The notes below the pieces were generated by a model, which was not told the origin of the DNA, searched no databases, and saw only the letters and a list, made by a program, of their open reading frames with translations. This document shows positions 56,150-64,000 of a stretch of 64,000 bases of DNA, in pieces. The position numbers were made by a program, and so were the translations under genes. The stretch spans positions 139,264,496-139,328,495 of the forward strand of contig CM067369.1 in assembly GCA_034401795.1 (NCBI GenBank). Direction: 5' to 3'. The stretch comes from Chaetoderma sp. LZ-2023a. Lineage: Eukaryota; Mollusca; Caudofoveata; Chaetodermatida; Chaetodermatidae. Position 1 is the first letter of the stretch; each line of letters starts with the position of its first letter.

Positions 56150-57870
56150 ACCCAGAGCTCCTCCACCACCCCTCCCCATCACGCCACCCTACCCTCCCCT
56201 CCCTTTCACCTCCCTCAATTCCATCATCCCTCCATTCGCCTCCATCACCTCTCTCCAACCACCTCATCCATAACCCCACCCCACCCCACCTCCATCCATC
56301 CCCTCCACACTCTCTCTACATCCCTCCCTCCTGTATCCCCCTCTTTCCCCCTATCCACCACCCACCCAGTCATCCCTTCGCTCCACCTCTATCTATCACC
56401 ACACCCCGCCCATCCGCCGCCTCCATCCATCCCATTCATCCTTCCCCTCCATCCCCACTCCAACACCCTCCATCTCTTCCCCATCCATCCCCTCCCGCTC
56501 CAACCATCCCCTCTCTATTCTCTCACCCTCTCCATCCATCCACTACCTACATCCGTGCCCTCTCCATCCACCCACCCACCACACCCCTCCCCTCAATCCA
56601 TACCCTCCATCACCTCCACCAACCCCCCCCCCCATCTCCGCCCCCCACGTTCACATTTCCTCAACATCCATACCCCTTTCAACCACCCTTCCACCCCCTT
56701 CATCCACACTCACCCATCCAACCAAACTCTATACACCTTCATCTACCCTTCCCCTCCCTCTCTCCAACCTTCCTCCCGTGTCCCTCAATCCATCGCCCCT
56801 CCCTTTCCGTCCCTCCAACCATCCCTCCCTCTATCCCTCCATCCATCCATCCCATCCCTACTTCGCTCGCTCCCCTTACCTCCCTCCCTCTCCATCTATA
56901 CCTCTACCATCACTCCATCCATCCTCCCGTCCATCCCTCCATCCATCCGCCCGTCCCTCCACCCCTCCTACCACCCATCCGTCCATCTATTCAACCACCA
57001 AGCCATCCATCCGTCTGTCCGTCCGCCCATCCTTCCGTCCGTTCGTCATTCCGTCAGTATGTCCGTCATTCCGTCAGTTCGTCCGTCCGTCAATCACATT
57101 CCCACATTCCATTCCCACACCCTATTCCCACCCCAATCACCAATCCCATTCCCTACTCCATCCCCATTCCACCCACCCCATCGAATCCCTACACCCCACA
57201 CCCCATCCGAACCTCCCATCCAATTCCACCCCATCCCATCCCACCGCCGATCCCACCCCACCCATCCCAACACCTATCGCACCCCTCTCATCTCATCCCC
57301 ATCCCTCCAATCCCATCAATACATCCATCCCATCCCATCCCATCCCATCCATCCCTAAATCTATCACTGAATCCGTTCGTCCGTATGTCTATTCATCCTG
57401 CAACCCACCCACCCATCCACCCACCCACCCATCCACCCACCCAGCCACCAATCACCCACCAAACCATCTACCCATCCATCAAACCTGTGTATCTATCTAC
57501 CCATTGATCTAGCGATCTATCTCGATCTTGCGCTCTCTCACGTTCTACCATGCTTTATCACCATCTTTCCCACTGGCTCTTTCGCAGCCACCACCAACAC
57601 ACCCTAACCTCATCTCCAGCACTTACTTTCTCTCCTCTTCTCTCCTCACATTTCTTATCCTCTCGCCCTATTTTCTTCTGGCTCTCACTTTCCTCATGTC
57701 TCTCTCACGCATACTCTCCCCTCCTCCTCTCGCTCCATCCACCCCTCACCACTGCCACCACCCACATTCTCTTCCCCTTTCTCTCTCCCTCCACCCTCTC
57801 CGGCACGTCTCATTTTATCTTAATCGTTTAATCTTTACATCACTCGCATTCACTGGCTCCTCGCTCTAAC
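56150..57870. repeat. 1.7 kb pyrimidine-biased tract with CCAT / CCGT repeats
   Basis: The plus strand is almost free of G. It is built of CCATCCATCC, CCCTCCATCC, CCGTCCGTC and CACCCACCCATC words with no fixed long period. Three overlapping plus-strand frames stay open for hundreds of codons only because stops need A or G at critical places; the Pro/His/Ser-rich readings are not proteins. Similar sequence resumes at 59202 beyond the hAT insertion. Confidence 0.9.
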
Positions 57871-57949
57871 CTCACATCTACTCAGTGGCGGCGCCACGGG
57901 GGTGGGGTGGGTGTGTGTGTGTGTAACCAATTATGGATATTCTGATCCC

Positions 57950-58385
57950 TATCAGCTTTTGGTCCATCTTCAAAAGACATTTATATGCAGAGATAATCAA
58001 ATCCATAGCTGAACACCATACATTGAATCTCGATGATCTCAGCATAGAAATCCAGCAAGCTAAATGAATGATCGAGAGAGGCAACACAATCTTTGATTCT
58101 ATGATCGAATTTGCAGAATTTTTGAAACCACTGAACATTGCATTTACAGAGCTATGCAAATGCGTTCACATCGCTATAACTCTTCCAGCATGTACTGCTG
58201 GGTGGGAACGGACATGTACACTCAAACTCATCAAAGGTTCACTGCACACAACAATGGAGGACCGTCGCCTAAAGAGCTTAACCGTGATAAGTGTACATAG
58301 GCAGAGAGCATTAGACATTGATATGGAGGATGTTGTAGATAAAATGGTCGGAAGGTTTCCAAATATGTGCCTTATATTAGTCTAA
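57950..58385 (+). pseudogene. hAT transposase C-terminal dimerisation domain, remnant
   Basis: Reads FKRHLYAEIIKSIAEHHTLN, LDDLSIEIQQAK, then TGA at 58065-58067, then MIERGNTIFDSMIEFAEFLK, CVHIAITLPACTAGWERTCT, LKLIKGSLHTTMEDRRLKSL and VISVHRQRALDIDMEDVVDK. The LP.STA..ER.FS...IK..LR..M...RL..L..L..H pattern is the hAT dimerisation domain; here the usual CERSFS is WERTCT. Only the last ~145 codons remain and one nonsense codon breaks them; the BED finger and the catalytic DDE part are missing. Confidence 0.8.
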
Positions 58386-58528
58386 ACGTTCATCTTTTTC
58401 TACGAGTATTTACTATATAATACATCAACGAGACAACAACCGCAGAGACAGAAAACTTGTGATTTTATTTAACTCTTCAATCCTTAGTAGTCCAGGTTTG
58501 CAATTTCATGTCTAAGACAGGTATACTG

Positions 58529-58617
58529 TTGATTATTTTGAAACAAATTTGCCTGAGAACTGTACCTTTCATATGCAGCAACACAGCTTCCAGTCATATT
58601 AGTTTGAAAATATGCAA
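58529..58617. repeat. Foldback hairpin of the 87-bp family inside the hAT element
   Basis: Left arm TTGATTATTTTGAAACAAAT, TTGCCTGAGAACTGT; right arm CACAGCTTCCAGTCATATTA, GTTTGAAAATATGCAA. Same consensus as 54526-54612, more decayed. Its position inside the hAT element means it either hopped in later or was carried along. Confidence 0.75.
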
Positions 58618-59201
58618 CATAATATTTCCATACAATGTTATGATTTTTTCGCTTCTAAGTTCTGGTCTGTAAGGGTTAAAGTGTTAATGCTGATTACCAT
58701 ATATGCAGTAAAGTTGTTGAATCTCAGCTTTATGATTGAATTATAGATTTACTTTCTGATGAAGCTAAAAGGTTGTGGCCACTGAATCTTTATATAAATA
58801 AATGGGAAATTGGCTATGATATAATAAAAAATGCATATGTTAGGCCGGTCGCTGGTGTATTCGACAATAATATTGGAAACACCAGGTAGTCATTAGAGCA
58901 GGCTTGAATTTATAGGAAAAGGTAGGATTTAAGAAGCGAAGAAAAGGTGTTTATTTATCACTAAGATTGCAGAAAATGACATCTCAGAGCATGTAATTTA
59001 AACATTTTCCCGGTGGGGAACCCCCAACACCACACCACCCCCCCCCCCTCCCACCCCGCCAGGAACAAGCCAACATTTGGAGCAGGGCAGGGCCACACTT
59101 CCCAGACTACCCACAAACCTTAACCCCCTAGGACAAACATGCCCCTCTTTTGCCCCCCCCCCCCTTAACACACATTTCCCGGTGCCGCCACTGCACCTAC
59201 T

Positions 59202-60460
59202 CACACTCTCTCCTTCGCTCCACCCACCCCTCACTCATTCCCCATCCAGGCATCGTTTTCACTCTTACCCTCCCACTATCTCCCTTACTAGCATGCTTTT
59301 GATGCTGATATTACTTGTGCTACTGTTAGCGGTACTACGGTTACTAATACTACTGATATTGATACTACGACTTCTACTGTTCCATAACACACTTCCTTCT
59401 CCTTCGATCAATACTCACCATTCTGTTACTTCTGATATACAGCTGGCCTTGACAGCGGCTCTAGGATTATAGACTTAGAAAGCTTTACCGACTCCTGGGA
59501 ACCGGGTACCCGGCTCCCAACTGCCGAGTACCCGTTTACCATAGAGCTCATTCTTGTTTGCATAGCAACAAGAGCAATACATGCTTTCTGCATTGAGGAT
59601 TTTAGTGTTTTTTTGTGAAAGAAAATCTAAGTCTTTAATCTGTGATAATTTGTGTGTTCGTGAAAGGATTAACTAAAGGATGCTATGGAGAATACCACCG
59701 AAGATAACCAGGTTGTATCGTTCTTTATTATCCATAGTTAAAAGACTTAGGTCTCTAAATTTCGCTGTGTCGCATGTTCCAATTTCTGACCCCATAGAAT
59801 CTGGGACGTGTGCTAACAACGATATATGCCAGACGATCGCCTTCTTTAACCCCCAACAGGCGATCGGCAGATATGAAAATAGGTGTTTGCTACGGTATTT
59901 CTAACACGAATATCGGCTGACGTCGTTCTCCGTAGAATTCGAGCAGGTGACGTCACACCCGGTCGCTCGGATGTTTATGTGAAGAAAAATTTTTCATTAA
60001 TTCGCGCATCTTATTCTGGGTGCTGCGTACTAAAAATGGTACCGGAAACTTTAGAATGATCAAGTTTACGTGCGATCACGATCGGTTTGCAATGATCGGT
60101 GGTTTCAAAATTCTTGAGTAGATGTGTGGTCTGCGGTTTTACCATGTGAGACAGCAGTGTTGTTATACATTTTGTTGTTTTCTTCACATATCGTGCTGCG
60201 TTCGTTAGGAGTATAATTTATATTGATTAGTAAATATACCCTGAATGCTATGCGATATGATTCCTGGAGCCATTACACATCCTGTAGGATCTATTATGGG
60301 TGTGTTGTGCCCGCCGCGTACTTGTCATCATAATCAATGCGATCGTTGTTGTAACGTGGCGGGGTGGGGTGCGGGGAGGTTACGGTTAATTTATGAGTCA
60401 AAATATTTGAAAATTAATTATCTGCCTTCCATCCGTGTCTCGTTCCGCTTGTTTATTGTA
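59202..60460. other. Gene-free stretch; presumably holds the left end of the second DIRS element
   Basis: Starts with the rest of the pyrimidine-rich tract to about 59290. A GC-rich palindromic spot (CCGGGTACCCGG) is near 59505. By comparison with the first DIRS element, the left terminal repeat of the second should lie about 1 kb before its gag-like region, but its partner end is outside the window and cannot be matched. Confidence 0.4.
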
Positions 60461-60479
60461 GGTTTGTGCTTATTTTATA

Positions 60480-62616
60480 GGCCAAGCCAGCCCCGCCATC
60501 ATGTGACGACTGCCATAAGTTTGTCCGTGTAATGTTCAAGGACCATGTCTGTTTTAGGTGTGCCCTGTGTAATATAGATCGTAGGTGTAATGTTTGTGCA
60601 GTGTGGTCCGGCGAAACGATGGTTAAGTTCCTTGCCCAGAAGGACTTGGCTGGGTCTGATGCGGGGTCAGGTGGTCCGAGAGGAAATCGTTGAGCGCCCG
60701 GTTCGGCCGGTGGGGGTGCTCCACGTCCCCAGCTGGAGGTGGCAGAGATGGCACCGCCGGCGTGGTTTGGTCTGGCTATGCAGGGTTTTCTGCATAGCGT
60801 TCTGCCCACGCTGGTGTCGTCCCTGCTACCAAAGGTTGGGGGGGGGCAGTTTCTCCCCATGCCTGGTACGGATCCTGTCCTCGGACAGGATTCTGGACTG
60901 GTTACCGAGGGGGCCGTCTCGTACGGCCCCCTGGCGGTCCCGTCTGGCTTCGGCCAGACGGGTTCTGTCTCTCTGCGGCCACCTCCGGGTGGTCCAGTAG
61001 TGGTGGCCGGTCCGTCAGGTGTGGGAGCCGTCCGCCAGGACGGCTCCACGGTTGACTCGTCTAGTGACGGCACTTCGGAGTCCGGAGACCAGGAGGCCGA
61101 GGAGGAGAGGTTGCTGCGGCCCGTGAAGCCGCAGGTGGAGAATATAGAGGTTGATTCCATCCTGGACGGAACCGGCCTCCATTTGTCTGGTTTGGCGCAA
61201 GCCAGGTCAGCGGCTCCACCTGCTGCTGAGGCCAATCCGTTACCGTGCACTGGTTCCGCGCAGCTTGGTTTGTCACCAGCCGTCAGGGGAACGGGTGTGC
61301 TGGGCCAGGCGTGGTACTCACCTATCTCACCTGGTCCGGCAGCCGGACATGGGGTGCCGTTGGCGCCCGTGTCCGGCTATGGTTCCGCGATGGTTACGGG
61401 TCCGTACGGTTTTCCATGCGGACCTACCCCATGGACCGGAGTGTTTTATGGGGTGGTGGCGGAACCGTGTGGTAGCGGAGTGCCTGGCGTGTCAGCCGTG
61501 GCTCCTTGCCGGGAGGCCGTGGCTTGCTGACCCGTGAGCACGTCAATGGGTGACGTGTTTGCGGGGGTATCTTCTTCGGAGGTAGATTGGTCTGATGCTC
61601 TGGCGTGGCTAGTCAGAGTGGACCCGTCTGTGGTTTCGGCCACGGCCGATGAAGATGCGCCCCGTCCGTCGGTTGCGTCGATTAGGACGGGGATTTTGCC
61701 CGTGGCCCGGATCCAGTCAGTGGGACTGGATCCACGGTTCATTGATTTGTTGGATGCTATTTATAGTAAACAACTAATGACCAAGGGTCAGCTCCCTGCA
61801 GCCTCCAGTGAGGTGCGGGCAAGATGTCGTATTCCGCGGGCTGAATACGACAGGTATGGTGTAGTCCCGTCGGTCACGGAGGATGACCGATGGGTACTGG
61901 GCGTCCAGAGTGCCGGGTCGGGTGGTCCCGGTCCGGCACTAGTGGATAAGTCCCAGGTACACCAGGAAGAAGTCCTGACCCTATGCGATGAGGGTGTGAG
62001 GGCAGCGATGAGCGCTGTCAATCACTCTTATCGTCTACTTCAGTCGGTGTGGGCTGAAGCGGGGGCAGGCCACCCTGTGCCAGCTGTGGCGCTATCGTGT
62101 GTTATTGACGGCTTGGTGCTGTCAATGGACGCATTGGCAAGGGTGCAAGCGCGAGTGACGAAGTCCAGGAGGCAAATGGTCATTGACCATATGCGTCCGG
62201 CTACGGCAGTCAGGGAACGTCTTCTTGGGACACCCCTGACAGGGCCTAGCATCTTTGGTGGCCAAGCGTTGGCCATCTTAGAGGACACCGCCAGTATTGC
62301 GCAGAATCGGTTAGCGGTAACTCTACAGCTAGAGCTAGTGCGGCAAGCGCACGCACTAGGGGCTGTGGGTAAACCGCTAACGGGACAGCCTTCAAAGAAA
62401 CAGAAAAAGCATAAGAGCAAGGCGAAAGCCAGGCCTATTGCGACGTCTGTTTCGGCTGGGTTCTCGGAGCCGCCGCCGGCGAAGAAACCCAGGAAGGTTG
62501 TAGAGGCGCCTACCCTCCCCAATGTTGCTCCTGACCGCCCTAGAGGTGGGAAGGGCAAGGGGAAGGGTAAGGGTAAGGCCTCAAAGGGCGGACAGAAGGG
62601 GCCGAAGCGTACCTGA
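60480..62616 (+). pseudogene. Gag-like region of the second DIRS element
   Basis: Opens with a Cys/His cluster CDDCHKFV, DHVCFRCALCNIDRRCNVCA, VWSGETMVKFL, matching that of the first DIRS element in spacing. The middle is Gly/Pro/Ser-rich. A conserved helical segment follows (ALARVQARVTKSRRQMVIDH, LLGTPLTGPSIFGGQALAIL, NRLAVTLQLELVRQA), and the tail is Lys-rich (GGKGKGKGKGKASKGGQKG), where the first element has Arg-Gly repeats. As in that element the cluster directly follows a 3' splice-like site (TTATTTTATAG, ending about 60481), which may mean the start codon is in an upstream exon. The region shows at least one break. Confidence 0.75.
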
Positions 62617-62899
62617 GGGTATGCAAGCTCCCTTCATATCTGCCTGGACCGCACCTGTGTGACAGGAACAGCGGTGCCAGTTATACCCGTCGTGCCTAGA
62701 ACGAAATGGTTCTCACTCTCTCTCGTTAAGAAAGAGGGGGGGGGGGCGGACTGCGAGCCGGACAACCCCGTTAGACGTCTAGGCGTCTATGGTGGGTGGA
62801 AGGCTCATGCGTTTCGTCGAGGCCTGGCGAGGTGTGACGTCAGACAGTCTGGTCCTGGGATGGTTATCCCAGGGTTACATGCCGGAGTGGTGGGACTTT

Positions 62900-64000
62900 C
62901 CGCCACAAAATCTGTCTTTGTGACCTGTCTGGACACCCGTACCAAGGGAGCCAGACAAGTTAGAAGCCGTTCAAAAGGAAGTGTCGGGTTTGCTTCTGAA
63001 GGGAGCAATAAAACCAGCAAACCGGAACACTCCAGGCTTCTATTCAAACATGTTCCTTGTCCCCAAGTGCACAGGCGGATGGAGACCCATACTCAATCTC
63101 AGGCCATTAAATTGGCTTATCCATACGCCTCGGTTCCAGATGGAAACGCCGAGGTCGGTAATGGCGGGATTGAGGAAAGGAATGTGGTGTGTATCGATCG
63201 ATCTGAAAGATGCATATTTCCACATTCCGATGAATCGGAGTTGGCACAGGTTTCTGAGATTTGCGTTTCAGAATCAAGTATGGGAGTTTACAGTTCTCCC
63301 GTTTGGCCTGTCGACAGCTCCGAGGGTTTTCACAAGAGCGGTCCTTGCGGTGACAGCGTTTCTCAGAAAAGAGAACGTGGCGCTACACACCTACATAGAC
63401 GACTGGCTGCTCAAGGCAGACTCGGCAGCCAGGTTGAACGTGGATACTGCTCTGACTCTGAAGTTACTTTCAGATCTAGGCTGGATAGTCAACGAGGAGA
63501 AATCCGAGTTGATGCCCACTCAACATTTCGTTTATTTGGGGATGCGATTCGACCTCGAGGAGGGCAGGGTTTACACATCAGAGCCCAGAGTGGTGTCTCT
63601 GTTAGCCATCCTCAGGAGTTTTCGAGTGGGAAACCACATTCAGGCGAGGCGGTTCCTTCAGATGCTGGGCATGATGGTCTCCATGGAGCAGGTTATCCCG
63701 TACGCTGCTCTAATGCGAAGACCTATCCAGTTGTATCTGATGTCTCTGTGGAAACAGAGAACAGAACCCCTGTCAAAACTGGTGCCAGTTTTGGAGCCGA
63801 TAATATCGCATCTACTATGGTGGAAACAGCGTCAGAATCTCCTAATAGGGGTTTCGCTGTACCTATCCCACCCCCAGCTGTCCGTTTACACGGATGCATC
63901 GCTGGAGGGGTGGGGTGCCTGCCTGGGAGAACACCAGGTCTCGGGCACATGGACTCTCCCGGAGAGTCAGCTGCATATCAATCTGTTGGAAATGATGGCA
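62900..64000 (+). CDS. RT and start of RNase H of the second DIRS element (cut by window edge)
   Basis: Reads GFYSNMFLVPKCTGGWRPIL, MWCVSIDLKDAYFHIPMNRS, FTVLPFGLSTAPRVFTRAVL, active site HTYIDDWLLKADS, QHFVYLGMRFDLEEGRVYTS, RRFLQMLGMMVSMEQVIPYA, then RNase H with VYTDASLEGWGACLGE and INLLEMMA at the very edge. Every RT motif of the first DIRS element is matched at the same spacing. The frame leaves the window before its stop. Confidence 0.85.

Larger units (their letters stand above)
57883..59193 (+). mobile_element. hAT transposon remnant, 1.31 kb, with 8-bp target duplication
   Basis: Left end CAGTGGCGGCGCCACGGGG, right end CCCGGTGCCGCCACTG: the first 16 bases pair with one mismatch. Target duplication CATCTACT (57875-57882) and CACCTACT (59194-59201), 8 bases with one difference, the length expected for hAT. 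Inside are the tail of a transposase gene (57950-58385) and a foldback hairpin (58529-58617). The rest of the transposase is gone, so it is an internally deleted, non-autonomous copy. Confidence 0.85.
60461..64000 (+). mobile_element. Second DIRS-type retroelement, right part beyond the window
   Basis: A plus-strand element with a gag-like region, then RT and the start of RNase H, running off the right edge. Gag and RT are clearly homologous to those of the element at 5377-12405 but differ at roughly two residues in five by eye, so it is another lineage. Terminal repeats and recombinase are not in view. The gag-like region appears broken at least once; the RT part looks readable. Age cannot be judged without the partner terminal repeat. 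Confidence 0.85.

Noticed and set aside
56134-57512. Long Pro/His/Ser-rich open frames (up to 457 codons) on the plus strand
   Set aside because: Composition artefact of the pyrimidine-rich tract; three overlapping frames are open at once, with no domain and no start context.

Overview
This window reads as a repeat-dense, intron-rich animal genome, most likely a marine lophotrochozoan and probably a bivalve mollusc. The evidence is the mixture of DIRS-type tyrosine-recombinase retroelements, Penelope-like, I-like, RTE-like and CR1/L2-like LINE remains, a Tc1 element, a hAT element and TTAA-flanked MITEs, plus dispersed repeats ending in a 'CAGGTGAGCTAA' hairpin that I recall from bivalve genomes. 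The taxon is inference. I found no convincing host protein gene, tRNA or rRNA; almost every coding-like signal belongs to a mobile element.

Layout. 1-13.7 kb is a nested stack: a Penelope-like GIY-YIG fragment (3187-3396, resuming at 13646) is split by a roughly 10.2 kb block (about 3397-13645) that carries terminal inverted repeats and a decayed gene of an unnamed transposase-like family. That gene is in turn split by a hairpin MITE (4749-5221) and by a whole-looking 7.0 kb DIRS element (5377-12405). 13.7-24.1 kb holds dispersed repeats, a near-perfect 186-bp AT-centred palindrome, LINE 3' scraps, two TTAA-flanked piggyBac-like MITEs, and three copies of a chemosensory-gene-free, YY1-motif-like dispersed repeat. 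24.85-26.51 kb is a Tc1 transposon with an uninterrupted 341-codon DD34E transposase. 28.2-33.4 kb is a LINE graveyard in which a 5'-truncated I-like LINE with an 11-bp target duplication sits among three older minus-strand LINE remnants.

35-38 kb carries long microsatellites and an unusual 49-bp minisatellite arranged as two arrays in inverted orientation (36190-36830). 38.98-41.7 kb is a decayed RTE-like LINE. 43.6-46.6 kb holds a long (AGT)n, hairpin relics, a 236-bp higher-order repeat with CACGTG motifs and an inverted-repeat MITE. 46.6-50.4 kb is a longer copy of the I-like LINE (endonuclease, RT, RNase H) on the minus strand. 50.6-56.1 kb has no recognisable gene. 56.15-57.87 kb is a strongly pyrimidine-biased tract that was invaded by a 1.3 kb hAT element (57883-59193, 8-bp target duplication). 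From about 60.47 kb to the right edge runs a second, divergent DIRS element on the plus strand.

How parts relate. The two DIRS elements share a gag-like protein with a Cys/His cluster, RT/RNase H and (in the first) a tyrosine recombinase; the first also shows the split inverted terminal repeats and internal complementary region needed for the circular intermediate of that family. The insertion order can be read from nesting: Penelope-like fragment, then the TIR element, then the MITE and the DIRS element; and older CR1/L2-like and other LINEs, then the I-like LINE. Limits: all family names come from motifs read by eye; no database search or structure prediction was possible.
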